Below the pieces are notes generated by a model that saw only the letters and a program-made list of their open reading frames with translations, was not told where the DNA came from and ran no database searches. Below, one piece after another: positions 31,465 to 41,393 of a DNA stretch of 64,000 bases. The first letter of the stretch is position 1. Each line of letters begins with the position of its first letter. The DNA is from Neobacillus thermocopriae (GTDB taxonomy: Bacteria; Bacillota; Bacilli; Bacillales; Cytobacillaceae). A program made the position numbers and the translations under genes. The stretch is from the NCBI RefSeq assembly GCF_010975035.1, contig NZ_JAAIUV010000001.1, positions 1-64,000 of the forward strand, read 5' to 3'.

Positions 31465-31861
31465 TCCTTTCCATTAAGATGGAAACACAAAAGACATTTG
31501 CGCTAAGGGACATTGATGGCAAGAAACTGAAACATCGGAGCATCCATCCTTTCTCAAAGATTATGTATGGTATTTAATACGGATCAAAAAGGAAAAAGTT
31601 TCAAACTTTACAGTATTTTTGACCATTCTTGTAAAACGATATGAAATGACTCTGTTTCGATTCTATTAACCCAACATTCAATAAAATAGATCCATTCACT
31701 TCATACAACTTGTTTGGAGTAACAATGTATTTAAGTATAACCATCTATATTTTTATGTTCGGTTACTTCTCGAAAGACCATTATTCCAATAAATGAAACT
31801 TTAGAGTCATTAAGAACGTATATAAATTAAGTAAGAAAATACAAAGAAAGGCGATTTTGGT
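31465..31861. other. Divergent intergenic region yuaF / zinc-ribbon gene
   Basis: It contains the SigW-type promoter for yuaF-floT. No further gene is seen; a small minus-strand frame at 31349-31543 overlaps yuaF and has no support. Confidence 0.6.
31578..31603 (-). promoter_or_regulatory. SigW-type ECF promoter of yuaF-floT
   Basis: On the minus strand TGAAAC and CGTA are separated by exactly 16 bases, the SigW consensus. In B. subtilis the same operon belongs to the SigW envelope-stress regulon. The promoter lies about 120 bases before yuaF. Confidence 0.85.
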
Positions 31862-32161
31862 ATGCCTAATTGTCAACATTGCGGTAAAAAATGGTCTTGG
31901 TTTGATTCTATAAAGAAATTAGTAACTTTCCGTAAAAAGATAAAATGTCATCATTGTGGAAAAATCCAATACCAAAGTACTTCTTCTAGAAATATCACAT
32001 CCCTATTTGTCTTACTTTCAATTATCACGATTCCATTTTCTATCATGTTTCATTTATCTTTAACTTCTGTGTTATTATTAGAACTTGCTTTCATACTCTT
32101 GGTTCTATTTGTTATGCCATTGTTCCTAAAGTTATCTAATATGGAAGAACCATTATGGTGA
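31862..32161 (+). CDS. Small zinc-ribbon membrane protein (CXXC-20-CXXC type)
   Basis: A 99-residue protein with two CxxC pairs (CQHCGKKW at residue 4 and CHHCGK at about 33) spaced about 25 residues apart, then two membrane helices (about 46-66 and 68-92). This resembles the cxxc_20_cxxc small membrane family of Bacillota. The pairs probably bind one zinc ion. GAAAGGCG precedes the ATG. Function is unknown. Confidence 0.75.
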   Translation: MPNCQHCGKKWSWFDSIKKLVTFRKKIKCHHCGKIQYQSTSSRNITSLFVLLSIITIPFSIMFHLSLTSVLLLELAFILLVLFVMPLFLKLSNMEEPLW

Positions 32162-32237
32162 AGATGGAAACTATCAATCTTGTATGTTTCTTTTTTCTCT
32201 ATGATTAAAATAGCCATTTCTAATTGTTATTGGAAAA

Positions 32238-32271
32238 AGAAAAAGTGCCCCAGCCTATGGCTAAAGCACTT
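32238..32271 (-). terminator. Terminator of the tcyABC operon
   Basis: AAGTGC pairs with GCACTT, with an inner AGCC/GGCT stem; the outer arm overlaps the tcyC stop codon and a T-run follows on the minus strand. Confidence 0.7.
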
Positions 32272-33004
32272 ATTGGATCATATTCAAGAACTTACGAGTT
32301 CGTTCCTCTTTCGGGTTGGTGAAAATTTCTTCCGGCTTATTTCGCTCGACAATGACTCCTTGGTCCATGAAAATAATTTCGTCCGCGACATCCCGGGCGA
32401 AGCGCATTTCATGGGTAACCACAATCATCGTCATTCCTTCTTGGGCAAGATCCTTCATGACTTTAAGCACCTCACCGACAAGCTCAGGATCGAGTGCTGA
32501 AGTCGGCTCATCAAACAGAAGGACTTCCGGTTCCATTGCCAATGCTCTTGCAATGCCGACACGCTGTTGTTGGCCGCCCGATAACTGAGAAGGGTAATAA
32601 TTCATTTTATCACCAAGCCCGACTTTTTCCAGCAATGCTTGCGCTTTTTTCCTTGCTGTTTCTTTCTCCACACCCTTCACAATGATTGGCCCTTCCATTA
32701 CATTTTCCAAAGCCGTTTTATGCGGAAACAAATTATAGTTTTGAAATACCATCCCTGTCAGACGGCGGAAGGAGGCAATACTTTTTTTCGAAACGGATTT
32801 TGAGAAATCAAGACTATTCCCTGCAATAGAAATAATGCCTTTTGTAGGTGTCTCCAACACATTTAAGCAGCGGAGCATCGTTGTTTTACCTGACCCAGAT
32901 GGCCCAATGATAACTACGACCTTTCCTTTATCTACCTCAAGGTCCATTCCCTTTAATACTTCTAACTTCCCAAATTGCTTATATAACCCTTTGATCGAAA
33001 TCAT
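32270..33004 (-). CDS. tcyC: Cystine ABC transporter ATPase TcyC
   Basis: A 244-residue polar amino-acid transporter ATPase: Walker [10 protein letters not shown], signature [15 protein letters not shown], Walker [16 protein letters not shown], and the H-loop VTHEM. It is third in a tcyABC-type operon. Assignment to L-cystine rests on the clear similarity of the neighbouring binding protein to TcyA. Confidence 0.85.
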   Translation of the reverse strand: MISIKGLYKQFGKLEVLKGMDLEVDKGKVVVIIGPSGSGKTTMLRCLNVLETPTKGIISIAGNSLDFSKSVSKKSIASFRRLTGMVFQNYNLFPHKTALENVMEGPIIVKGVEKETARKKAQALLEKVGLGDKMNYYPSQLSGGQQQRVGIARALAMEPEVLLFDEPTSALDPELVGEVLKVMKDLAQEGMTMIVVTHEMRFARDVADEIIFMDQGVIVERNKPEEIFTNPKEERTRKFLNMIQ

Positions 33005-33019
33005 CTTATTTCTCCTTTC

Positions 33020-33718
33020 CTAAGACATATACCGATCCAATCTACTTTCCATGTATTGCTGTAAAATGGATAGGAAAAAGCAGATGATCCAGTAGATAAG
33101 TGCAGCTTCGGAATAAACCAACAGGAATTCGTAATTTCGTGATGCGATTTCCTGAGCACGGCGGAACATTTCGGTTACAAGCACAAGGGATGCAAGGGAA
33201 GTATCTTTTACAAGGCTAATAAAAGAGTTAGACAAAGGTGGAATCGATACTCTTGCAGCTTGTGGCAGAATAATTCTTTTTAGAGCTTGGGTATAAGTCA
33301 TACCAATCGAAAATGCAGCTTCCCACTGTCCTTTGGGGATGGAAAGAATCGCTGCACGAATAATTTCTGATGCGTATGCCCCAACACTAAGAGAAAAACC
33401 AATTACTGCAGAAACAAATGGATCAAGCGTTACTCCCAAGTTCGGAAGCCCATAAAAAATAATAAATAATTGCACGAGTAAAGGAGTACCGCGAATAATC
33501 GAAACATAGACTCTCGCAATGCCCTGCAATATTTTCACTTGGGAAATACGAGCTAATGCTGTTAAAATGGCTAAAATCAATCCGATGATAAAAGATAGAA
33601 TGGTAAGAGGAATCGTATACAAAAGAGCTCCCTCCAGCATTGGCTGAAGGGAACTAACAGCTATTTCCAACCATCTTTCCGCTTTTTCCGGATCAGTAAA
33701 AATACTATTTAAGTACAT
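33020..33718 (-). CDS. tcyB: Cystine ABC transporter permease TcyB
   Basis: A 232-residue HisM-type permease with about five helices. The EAA loop is in [19 protein letters not shown], shown as [12 protein letters not shown], followed by [14 protein letters not shown] place the start at 33718, overlapping tcyA by 14 bases, with GGTGAAG close upstream; a longer form from 33766 would read through tcyA. It forms the membrane part of the importer. Confidence 0.88.
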   Translation of the reverse strand: MYLNSIFTDPEKAERWLEIAVSSLQPMLEGALLYTIPLTILSFIIGLILAILTALARISQVKILQGIARVYVSIIRGTPLLVQLFIIFYGLPNLGVTLDPFVSAVIGFSLSVGAYASEIIRAAILSIPKGQWEAAFSIGMTYTQALKRIILPQAARVSIPPLSNSFISLVKDTSLASLVLVTEMFRRAQEIASRNYEFLLVYSEAALIYWIICFFLSILQQYMESRLDRYMS

Positions 33719-34529
33719 CTTCACCAAACCATTTCTCAGAAATTTTTGTGTATGTGCCGTCTTCAATCATTTCTTTTAATGCCTTGTTTACAGCATCTAC
33801 AAGCGTATCGCTATTCTTTCTGAACATAAAACCGCTTGTTGAAGCATCATCACTTTCATCCACAATTTTAATCGGCGCATCCGGTTTTTGTTTTGTATAA
33901 TCCAAATAGGCAATATTATCATTGATCGTTACATCTACCCGTTTAGAGGCTATAAGCTCCACTGCCTGTTGGAATCCTTCCACTCCAACCAGATTCGCAC
34001 CATATTCTTTAGCAATATCTGCATAGTTACTTGTTAGAGATTGAGCAGAATTTAATCCTTTAATATCCTCAAATGATTTTACTTTATTATTATCCTTATG
34101 CGTAATTAGAACGGCTTTTGAAGTAATATAAGGTTCAGAGAAATCATATTTTTCCTGACGATCAGGACGAATTCCGACTTGGTTAGCAATCATATCAAAA
34201 CGTTTGGAGTCCAATCCAGCAAACATGGCATCCCATTGCGTTTCCTTGAATTCAGCTTTCACACCCAGTCGTTTAGCAACTTCTTCAGCTAGTTCCACAT
34301 CAAATCCCGTTAATTTTCCACTTGAATCATGATAGGTGAACGGAGGATATGTACCTTCTGTTCCGATTAATATTTTTCCTTCTTCCTTAATTTTAGCAAG
34401 TAAATCAGCATTTTCAGCCGTCTTTTTGTCCTTATCATTCTCTTTATTGGCATTATCATTCTGGCCACATGCTGTTAAAACCAGCATAAAACTTAATAAC
34501 AAGGCCAATAATACGGATAATTTTTTCAA
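33705..34529 (-). CDS. tcyA: L-cystine-binding lipoprotein TcyA
   Basis: A 274-residue family 3 solute-binding protein with lipobox LTAC (Cys21). Segments [38 protein letters not shown] and SAQSLTSNY closely match B. subtilis TcyA. It captures cystine for the TcyBC importer. No S-box or T-box is seen in its leader, so CymR-type control is possible but not shown. Confidence 0.9.
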   Translation of the reverse strand: MKKLSVLLALLLSFMLVLTACGQNDNANKENDKDKKTAENADLLAKIKEEGKILIGTEGTYPPFTYHDSSGKLTGFDVELAEEVAKRLGVKAEFKETQWDAMFAGLDSKRFDMIANQVGIRPDRQEKYDFSEPYITSKAVLITHKDNNKVKSFEDIKGLNSAQSLTSNYADIAKEYGANLVGVEGFQQAVELIASKRVDVTINDNIAYLDYTKQKPDAPIKIVDESDDASTSGFMFRKNSDTLVDAVNKALKEMIEDGTYTKISEKWFGEDVLK

Positions 34530-34643
34530 AACTTATACCTCCTAAATCCGATTTTTTTACTATGATTTTATAATCATATTACATCCCTTTTCTAGTGTCA
34601 AAAGAAAAATTTCATAATTATTTTTCCCTATATAATAAAAATA

Positions 34644-34672
34644 AACCTATCAGCATCAGCGTCTGATAGGTT
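34644..34672 (-). terminator. Terminator of the amino-acid permease gene
   Basis: AACCTATCAG pairs with CTGATAGGTT across nine bases, eight bases after the stop codon, with a T-rich tail. Confidence 0.75.
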
Positions 34673-34680
34673 AAATTTTT

Positions 34681-36102
34681 TTATGCAGCTTTTTGTCCTT
34701 TTGTTACAGAACTTTTCTTTTTCAATAATGGTTTGATAAAAATGATCCCACTTGCTAATAAAATCATTCCATAGCTAAATGTTTTAATATCTGCCGTACC
34801 TGCCACAATGACCCAAATAGAATAGATGGTTGCTAATAAACCAATTATTCCGTCACTAATTCGCGATGACAAGTCTTTGTACGTTTCACCTGTTATCGTT
34901 AATTTTAACTGGTAAACAGATGAAATAAGGTATGGCACTAAATAGGCCAATGTGGCAATGATAATGACAAAGTCAAAAGCATCTGAAATGGAATTCGAAA
35001 CGGTTGAAAAAATTAATACTTGTGCTAAACCATTCGAAATATTAAGTGAAAATATTGGCATGCCTTTTTTGTTTTCTTTTTGGAAAACTGGCAGAAATAA
35101 TCCTTGCTTCGTTGCTTGATAAGGCACTTCAGCACTTAACATGATCCAACCAATCGTTGAGCCAAAAAGGCTGATTAACCCAAGGACTGCTAAAATTTGT
35201 CCGCCTATTGGGCCTATTACCGTTTCAATGGCATCAATTAAAGGTTTTTCTGACTGAATGAGTGTTCTCTGGTCAAGAATTCCCATCACAAGGACACTAA
35301 TCCCAACATAAATACCTAAAGCAATAAATAAACCAAGAATCGTTGCCTTTTTTACATCTGTTTGTTTTCTAGCACGAGAGGCAAACACCATCGCAGATTC
35401 AACACCAATGAAGGCCCATAGTGTGATAACAGCGGCATTCTTCAATTGAGACATTAAACCAATGGATTGTCCTGCTTCGTCAAACCTCGGTGCAGTCATC
35501 GGAAGAAGGTTCGATTTATCAAAAGCGAATAAACCAATGACAATAAATAGAGCAAAGCCAGCTACTTTTGCAGCAGTAACCGCCACATTCAGCTTTCCTG
35601 CTTCTTCCATTCCACGAATGATAATGAAGTGGACACCCCACAGTAGAACGGAACAAACGAGAAAGGTTAAACCATTTCCAACCTTAAGTGTAAAACCGCC
35701 TACTGAAAACCATTCCGCTTCACTAGTTAAAATTGGGAAAAAGGTGGATAAATAACTTGCAAACGTGGTAATCGTTGCTACATTTCCAGCTACACTCCCA
35801 ATCCAATAGCCCCAAGTAGACATAAAGCCAGATAATATTGAGGCTTTAGAATTTGCAGGGAAAAGTTCTTTTGCATAAATTTGCGGACCGCCAGTTAAGC
35901 TTGGCTTACGAACAGCTAGGTTACCAAATACAAGAGCTGTCATTAAAACACCAAATCCAGTAAAAAGCCAAGCAAAGAGCACTCCAGCTGGGCTGGCTGC
36001 TTCTGATAGAGAACTCGGAAGCATAAAGATGCCTGAACCTACCATATTTCCAACAACTAGTGCTGTTAATACCCAAAATCCAAGTTTATATGAACTGCTC
36101 AA
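34681..36102 (-). CDS. APC-family amino-acid permease/antiporter
   Basis: A 473-residue transporter with about 12 membrane helices. The N-terminal GNMVGSGIFMLPSSL matches the APC unwound-helix motif, and GGPQIYAKELFP and FIGVESAMVFASRA fit the basic amino-acid/polyamine antiporter group (ArcD/AdiC-like). Arginine/ornithine or a related exchange is possible, but no catabolic genes are adjacent, so the substrate is left open. It is a single-gene unit with its own terminator. Confidence 0.8.
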   Translation of the reverse strand: MSSSYKLGFWVLTALVVGNMVGSGIFMLPSSLSEAASPAGVLFAWLFTGFGVLMTALVFGNLAVRKPSLTGGPQIYAKELFPANSKASILSGFMSTWGYWIGSVAGNVATITTFASYLSTFFPILTSEAEWFSVGGFTLKVGNGLTFLVCSVLLWGVHFIIIRGMEEAGKLNVAVTAAKVAGFALFIVIGLFAFDKSNLLPMTAPRFDEAGQSIGLMSQLKNAAVITLWAFIGVESAMVFASRARKQTDVKKATILGLFIALGIYVGISVLVMGILDQRTLIQSEKPLIDAIETVIGPIGGQILAVLGLISLFGSTIGWIMLSAEVPYQATKQGLFLPVFQKENKKGMPIFSLNISNGLAQVLIFSTVSNSISDAFDFVIIIATLAYLVPYLISSVYQLKLTITGETYKDLSSRISDGIIGLLATIYSIWVIVAGTADIKTFSYGMILLASGIIFIKPLLKKKSSVTKGQKAA

Positions 36103-36291
36103 GATGTTCGCTCCTCTCGATGAATACGTGTTTATTCATGCATATTTATAAATAATACTTTATAATCATAAATTGGACTTACCTATATGTCAATGGAAAT
36201 TTTTATTCTGATAAAGTATTAGAGGATAGTATTTTGACGCCTGAGCTCTTTCTCTAAAGTATTCTCGAATTGGAAAAAATACATTCTTCAT

Positions 36292-36327
36292 ACAAAAAAA
36301 GAGGCTGCCATTTTTGTTGGCAACCTC
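36292..36327 (-). terminator. Terminator of nadE
   Basis: GAGGCTGCC pairs with GGCAACCTC (one mismatch) 13 bases after nadE, followed by a long T-run on the minus strand. Confidence 0.8.
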
Positions 36328-36339
36328 ATTACGAACAAA

Positions 36340-37161
36340 TTATTTCCACCAATTATCAAACATGGTGGCAGGCAATCTTCGTTTATGTTCTGTTGCAATA
36401 TAACGTTTTTCAATTTTTTCCGCTACAGAAGGATCCACTGTTTTCCCTTCAAGGTAATCGTCAAGCTCTTCGTACGTGATTCCCAGCTCCGTTTCATCTG
36501 CTTGACCCGGCTTTTGATCCAATAAATCGGCCGTTGGCACTTTCAGATAAAGACGTTCGTCTGCCCCTAGTTCTTTTAACAAAGCCTTCCCTTGACGTTT
36601 CGTTAGACCGGTCAACGGCAGCACATCAGCTCCTCCATCGCCATACTTTGTAAAAAATCCAGTCACCGCCTCTGCTGCATGATCGGTACCAATCACGAGC
36701 AGTCCTTCCATGCCACCAATCGCATACTGGGCGATCATTCGCATTCTCGCCTTCACATTTCCTTTTTGGTAATCACTTAGCGGCTGACCTTGAACCACGC
36801 TATTATATTCCTTTTGTACTTCATCAACCGCACCCTTTATATTAAAAATAACTTCTCGGTCTGCTCGAATAAATTCAAGTGCTCGTTTGGCATCCTCCTC
36901 ATCCTGCTGAACCCCATATGGAAGACGGACCGCAATAAATAAGGCTTCTGCTCCTTCACTGCGCAGTTCTTCAACAGCCAGTTGTGCCAATCTCCCTGCA
37001 AGCGTCGAATCCTGGCCACCACTAATCCCAAGTACATACCCCTTTGCTTTCGTTTTCAACAAATAATTTTTTAAGAAATCAATCCGCTTGCGGATCTCTT
37101 TCTTTGGATCAATAGTAGAAGATACATTTAATTCCTTGATAATTTGTGCCTGCAAACTCAT
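36340..37161 (-). CDS. nadE: NH3-dependent NAD synthetase NadE
   Basis: Final step of NAD synthesis, amidating nicotinate adenine dinucleotide with ammonia and ATP. The 273-residue protein has the PP-loop SGGQDST (about residue 46) and the family segments [21 protein letters not shown] and [12 protein letters not shown], given here as [10 protein letters not shown] and [10 protein letters not shown]. No glutaminase domain is present, so ammonia is used directly. The gene is divergent from the thioesterase gene. Confidence 0.96.
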   Translation of the reverse strand: MSLQAQIIKELNVSSTIDPKKEIRKRIDFLKNYLLKTKAKGYVLGISGGQDSTLAGRLAQLAVEELRSEGAEALFIAVRLPYGVQQDEEDAKRALEFIRADREVIFNIKGAVDEVQKEYNSVVQGQPLSDYQKGNVKARMRMIAQYAIGGMEGLLVIGTDHAAEAVTGFFTKYGDGGADVLPLTGLTKRQGKALLKELGADERLYLKVPTADLLDQKPGQADETELGITYEELDDYLEGKTVDPSVAEKIEKRYIATEHKRRLPATMFDNWWK

Positions 37162-37263
37162 TTACCTTCCTCCTCATTTGTATATATGTAATGTACCACA
37201 ATTGAATTTTTTTCACTAAAAATACAAAATGATAAAAGTAATAAACTTAGTGGAGGATTTATC

Positions 37264-37776
37264 ATGGATGCAAAAACGTGTAATGAATCAAGAGTGGTAA
37301 GAACAAGTCGAGTATTTCCTAATGATGTAAATAATCATAATACTTTATTTGGCGGAAAACTGATGAGTGATGTGGACATGATCGCCTCTATATCTGCCAC
37401 TAGACATGCAAGAAAAGAGGTGGTTACAGCATCCACGGATTCGGTGGATTTTCTTCATCCGATTACCCCACAGGACTCCGTATGTTTTGAATCATTTGTT
37501 ACATGGACTGGGACATCCTCTATGGAGGTATTTGTAAAAATTATCGCAGAAAACTTAATTACTGGTGAAAGAAAAATTGCTGCCACTGCCTTTTTAACCT
37601 TCGTGGCGTTAGATGAAAACGGGAAACCGACGAAGGTCCCACAAATTATCCCAGAAACACCAGAGGAAAAAAAACTATTTGAAACGGGAAAAGAACGTGC
37701 GGAAAAGCGGAAGGAACATAGAAAAGCTAGTAAGGAGCTAGCGGCTTACTTTACGACACAGAAACCATGGGAATAA
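37264..37776 (+). CDS. Acyl-CoA thioesterase (YkhA-like hotdog enzyme)
   Basis: A 170-residue hotdog-fold thioesterase with the N-terminal HNTLFGGKLMSDVD containing the catalytic asparagine/aspartate region, followed by the VDFLHPI strand. It resembles B. subtilis YkhA and hydrolyses acyl-CoA esters; chain-length preference is not evident. The C-terminus is highly charged (RAEKRKEHRK). GGAGG precedes the ATG. Confidence 0.85.
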   Translation: MDAKTCNESRVVRTSRVFPNDVNNHNTLFGGKLMSDVDMIASISATRHARKEVVTASTDSVDFLHPITPQDSVCFESFVTWTGTSSMEVFVKIIAENLITGERKIAATAFLTFVALDENGKPTKVPQIIPETPEEKKLFETGKERAEKRKEHRKASKELAAYFTTQKPWE

Positions 37777-37806
37777 AAAATGAAAATTCTTTATTAATAA
37801 CTAATT

Positions 37807-37858
37807 GCCGGGCTTACATATGGTATTAAGTTCTGTTGCCAGAGAGCCCGGCTTTCTC
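37807..37858 (+). terminator. Terminator of the thioesterase gene
   Basis: GCCGGGCT pairs with AGCCCGGC across a 30-base loop, followed by TTTCTCTT. Confidence 0.65.
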
Positions 37859-37895
37859 TTCGTTAGTATGTCTTTTTTCCCTCTAATCAAAGCAC

Positions 37896-37922
37896 GAAAA
37901 AAGTTCGCGTTAGGCGCGAACT
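37896..37922 (-). terminator. Terminator of the DUF3231 gene
   Basis: AGTTCGCG and CGCGAACT enclose a short loop and overlap the stop codon; six T residues follow on the minus strand. Confidence 0.75.
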
Positions 37923-38922
37923 AATCAAGTTTTTCCAATTTTCTTCTACTTGGGGCATGTGGCGGTTCTTGAAACCATCCACGATCCATCATAAGGTCTA
38001 CTCCTTTGGCGGAATATGCTAAAATTTGCATTAAAAATTTTTCAAAGCAAGCCATTAAATCACTTCGCATAGACGTTGAAATAGCATGCCCTAATAAAGT
38101 AATATCTACCCCATTAAGTAAATGAAAAAGAGTAACAATTAGCCTTTCAGAGAACGGATTATCCGTCAAATCTGTTACCTCGGTTCTTATAGATACATTT
38201 CCTAATAATTCTTCCCTCATTAATAATTCATTATAAGTTCGAATTTGCTGCTCTGAAATTTTCTTCCCTTCTTTAATAAAATGGTGAATCTCCTTATCCT
38301 TTACCACCTGAAGTAAGCCCATACATAACAAAATAGAAAAATAGTTACGTTCAATACCATAAAAAATCTCGGTAATTTCTATGGCATTTAATGGCCTTTT
38401 TTTTCCAAAACCGCTCAAATAAGAAAGCTTTTTCGTATATTCCACTTCTTTCGGATAGGGAATCATTGGTGAACGATCATAAATCCCTTTCTTCTGCATT
38501 AACGTTGTTGACATCTGATACAATTCAGTGGATTCCTTGGTCATCTCAATAAAAAGTTCCATAACATCTTGTCGAGCAACATTAGCCGTAATAAAGCCCA
38601 TTTTGATCATCGAAAGACGACTTAACGAAAAAACAAAGTATAATCCAAACATATCATAAAAAAGCGGTGGAATTGTTAAGTCAATGTCTTTTTCAGAAAA
38701 CCCGTCTGGAATAGGAAAATCTTCTTTTTGAAAAATGGCCGTTATTTTTTCAACATGATCTACTGCTAAGTCATAAGCATGCTGCAAAATTCCCCTTATT
38801 TCCTCATCTTGATTATGGTGAAGAAAATACGTTAACAGGCAAACCGTCAAATTTTCTTGTAGATAGGAAGACCATAATCCTCCAATCTCGGAACTGGATA
38901 ACCTAATGCTATCTTTACCCAT
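37921..38922 (-). CDS. DUF3231 family protein
   Basis: A 333-residue, mostly helical protein built from two related halves (about 1-165 and 170-333). Each begins with a segment of type LSSSEIGGLWSSYLQ or NAIEITEIFYGIERN, and each contains a run of hydrophobic helices. This matches DUF3231, a duplicated four-helix family common in Bacillaceae and reminiscent of spore-coat CotF-type ferritin-like proteins. Its function is unknown. It stands alone, before a short orphan gene and the repeat array. Confidence 0.75.
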   Translation of the reverse strand: MGKDSIRLSSSEIGGLWSSYLQENLTVCLLTYFLHHNQDEEIRGILQHAYDLAVDHVEKITAIFQKEDFPIPDGFSEKDIDLTIPPLFYDMFGLYFVFSLSRLSMIKMGFITANVARQDVMELFIEMTKESTELYQMSTTLMQKKGIYDRSPMIPYPKEVEYTKKLSYLSGFGKKRPLNAIEITEIFYGIERNYFSILLCMGLLQVVKDKEIHHFIKEGKKISEQQIRTYNELLMREELLGNVSIRTEVTDLTDNPFSERLIVTLFHLLNGVDITLLGHAISTSMRSDLMACFEKFLMQILAYSAKGVDLMMDRGWFQEPPHAPSRRKLEKLD

Positions 38923-39088
38923 TGGAATAAATCCCCCTCAAAAAAATCCACTTTACAAGTAGATTGCCATTATTTCCAAAGCATTATTCACTGCATCCAA
39001 TTTAGGAGGAGAATTCTGGAAAAATAACATTTGGCGTTTTAGAAGTTTGCAATTAAACGTTCTTCAACACCATATACAACCAGTTGTT

Positions 39089-39286
39089 TCACACAATTTT
39101 TTCTTCCTCAGACACCAAGTCATACTTTTTCAGCAAATGAAATACTTCATTTAAGATGTCTTGAGTGTGCTCTTTGGCAAAAAATTGCTCAAATAAAGGT
39201 TTCATCTCCTCTGGTAAAAATGCAGCCTGTGATTCAAATTTCTTTTTTACATCCTCATAAGTATGATCCAATTTACAATCACTCAT
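39089..39286 (-). CDS. Small acidic protein of unknown function (65 aa)
   Basis: Only the last 65 codons of a longer open frame are supported: an ATG with AGGAGG nine bases upstream begins MSDCKLDHTYEDVKKKFE. Upstream codons fall in the non-coding repeat. The product is helical and charged (FLPEEMKPLFEQFF, then VFHLLKKYDL) with no membrane segment. It looks like a Bacillaceae-specific small protein. I do not recognise a function. Confidence 0.6.
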   Translation of the reverse strand: MSDCKLDHTYEDVKKKFESQAAFLPEEMKPLFEQFFAKEHTQDILNEVFHLLKKYDLVSEEEKIV

Positions 39287-39303
39287 ATGAATACCTCCTA
39301 TTA

Positions 39304-40237
39304 GAAAAGCGGAAGCGCCCTGTTTAGCGGCGTATGACCTGGAGGTTCTCCAACTGAGATAAAGGAAACACGAAGAACGATAGTGATTCGATGTTGACTT
39401 ATCGTAGGGCGGAGACCGAAGGGCACTAGACGCTAGGGCGCTGGAGCTAGACAATTCTCGAAGTCGAAAAGATATTTTCTTATCTGACCGGAAAAGCGGA
39501 AGCGCCCTGTTTAGCGGCGTATGACCTCCTCCCAAAAACCTACTGCTTTCGGTCGTGCGATGTGGTGCTGCCAAAGCCTTCCTTGTGGTGGTCTCCAACT
39601 GAGATAAAGGAAACACGAAGAACGATAGTGATTCGATGTTGACTTATCGTAGGGCGGAGACCGAAGGGCACTAGACGCTAGGGCGCTGGAGCTAGACAAT
39701 TCTCGAAGTCGAAAAGATATTTTCTTATCTGACCGGAAAAGCGGAAGCGCCCTGTTTAGCGGCGTATGACCTCCTCCCAAAAACCTACTGCTTTCGGTCG
39801 TGCGATGTGGTGCTGCCAAAGCCTTCCTTGTGGTGGTCTCCAACTGAGATAAAGGAAACACGAAGAACGATAGTGATTCGATGTTGACTTATCGTAGGGC
39901 GGAGACCGAAGGGCACTAGACGCTAGGGCGCTGGAGCTAGACAATTCTCGAAGTCGAAAAGATATTTTCTTATCTGACCGGAAAAGCAAAAGCGCCCTGC
40001 CAAGCGTTGTATGACCTCCTTCCAAAAACCTACCGCTTTCGGTCGTGCGAAGTGGTGCTGCCGAAGCCTTCCTTGTGGTGGTCTCCAACTGAGATATAGG
40101 AAATACGAAGAGCGATAGCGATTCGATGTTGACTTATGTAGGGCGGAGTTCCCGAAATCGAAAAGATATTTTCTTATCTCTGACCGGAAAAGCGGAAGAC
40201 CCCTGCCTAACGTGGTATAGCCTTCCTTCTCGAAGTC
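39304..40237. repeat. Tandem array of a ~245-bp intergenic repeat
   Basis: Five units each open with GAAAAGCGGAAGCGCCC or a variant, at 39304, 39491, 39736, 39981 and 40187. Units 2 and 3 are 245 bp each and appear identical. Unit 1 (187 bp) lacks an internal ~59 bp, unit 4 (206 bp) is diverged and lacks the CTAGACGCTAGGGCGCTGG block, and unit 5 is a fragment. Inside each unit, AGCGCCC near the left and GGGCGCT near the right are inverted copies. The open frames inside are shadows of the repeat and have no good ribosome-binding sites. Confidence 0.9.
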
Positions 40238-40258
40238 AAAATTATACTTAACTAATAC

Positions 40259-40285
40259 AAAAAAGCCCTGTGCGAGGGCTTTTTA
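40259..40285 (-). terminator. Terminator of the AI-2E-family transporter gene
   Basis: AAAAAGCCCT pairs with AGGGCTTTTT with a GTGCG loop; the stem runs into the stop codon. Confidence 0.8.
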
Positions 40286-41296
40286 CTTAACAGTTTCTTT
40301 AGTTTCCGTAACTTCTAATACATCCAAGAGGAAGACAAATATTGGGATACCAATGATTAGTCCCCAAATACCGAAAAAGTGTTCTGAAAAAATCAACACA
40401 ATAAATGTATAGAAAACTGGTAGATTGGTCTTTGAGCTCATCAAATTTGGGTTTAATATATATGCCTCAATGGCATGAATAATTAAAATGGCAATGAAGA
40501 CATATACGACTTTGATGAAACCGCCGATACTATAGGCAATAATCGTCAACGGAATCATCGAAATGATTACCCCTGCAACGGGAATCAAGCCCAAAATGAA
40601 AATCATAATGGACAATCCTCCAAGTTGAGGGAAATCCATCAGCCACAAAGCAAGTGTCGTCAGAATACAGTTGACAACAGCAATGATCAACTGTGCTTCA
40701 ATAACCTTACCAAACGTTCTTACAAATTTTTGCGCAAAAAACTCAATTTCCACGTAAATCGATGACACTTTGCTCGTTTTAAATTTACGTGTGAATTCCA
40801 CTAGACGCGGTTTTTCTAATAGGAAAAACAAACTTAATAATAGCGCAAGTAGAACCTGTAAACTAATAGCACTTATATCTGTAAAGTACTTCAATATATA
40901 GGTGACACCTTGCTCCAAATAACTGGAAATGTTGATATCTTCAATTCGCTCTACAATATAATTCAAGACAATATTATCATGTTTTGCGGTATAGAATGCC
41001 GTCAATTGTCTGATTAAAGCAGTAATCTCCCCATAAATCATCGGTAGATACATCACTAATCCATACGACAATAATCCGACAATACTCGCGTAAGAAATGA
41101 CAACCAATAGTCTCCGGTTTAGAGGAATTTTCCCTTCAATAAACTGAACCAATCGATCCATTAAAAAAGTAAAAATGAACGTCAATAAGATAAGATTAAT
41201 CATCGACCGCATTGCATATAATGCAACCGCGATGAAAACAAATATCATAATTCTTTTAAAACCACTGCTCTGTAATAATTTATTGATCATAGGCAA
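40283..41296 (-). CDS. AI-2E family transporter
   Basis: A 337-residue membrane protein with about seven helices: two at the N-terminus, then a soluble loop (about 95-145) and a C-terminal bundle with PQLGGLSIMIFILGLIPVAG, shown as FILGLIPVAGVI, and the final GIWGLIIGIPIF. This pattern is typical of the AI-2E/YueF family, some members of which are Na+/H+ antiporters. The annotated start is TTG, with GGGG eight bases upstream; an ATG lies two codons downstream. Confidence 0.85.
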   Translation of the reverse strand: MPMINKLLQSSGFKRIMIFVFIAVALYAMRSMINLILLTFIFTFLMDRLVQFIEGKIPLNRRLLVVISYASIVGLLSYGLVMYLPMIYGEITALIRQLTAFYTAKHDNIVLNYIVERIEDINISSYLEQGVTYILKYFTDISAISLQVLLALLLSLFFLLEKPRLVEFTRKFKTSKVSSIYVEIEFFAQKFVRTFGKVIEAQLIIAVVNCILTTLALWLMDFPQLGGLSIMIFILGLIPVAGVIISMIPLTIIAYSIGGFIKVVYVFIAILIIHAIEAYILNPNLMSSKTNLPVFYTFIVLIFSEHFFGIWGLIIGIPIFVFLLDVLEVTETKETVK

Positions 41297-41393
41297 GTAT
41301 CAGACCCCATTACTTTCGATAAAATATATAAGACAGAAATCATAGTTTCATTATAACAAACATTCGAATAGTTTGCCTTTGTTAAACTACTGG

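Noticed and set aside
34530-34640. S-box or T-box leader for tcyABC
   Set aside because: The leader is short and lacks the conserved core sequences.
39511-40088. Overlapping minus-strand open frames of 110-175 codons in the repeat array
   Set aside because: They follow the repeat period, repeat the same peptide in identical units and lack their own ribosome-binding sites. Only the last 65 codons of the frame ending at 39089 have one.
39304-40237. CRISPR array
   Set aside because: Units are about 245 bp and near-identical throughout, with no short repeat/unique spacer pattern and no cas genes nearby.
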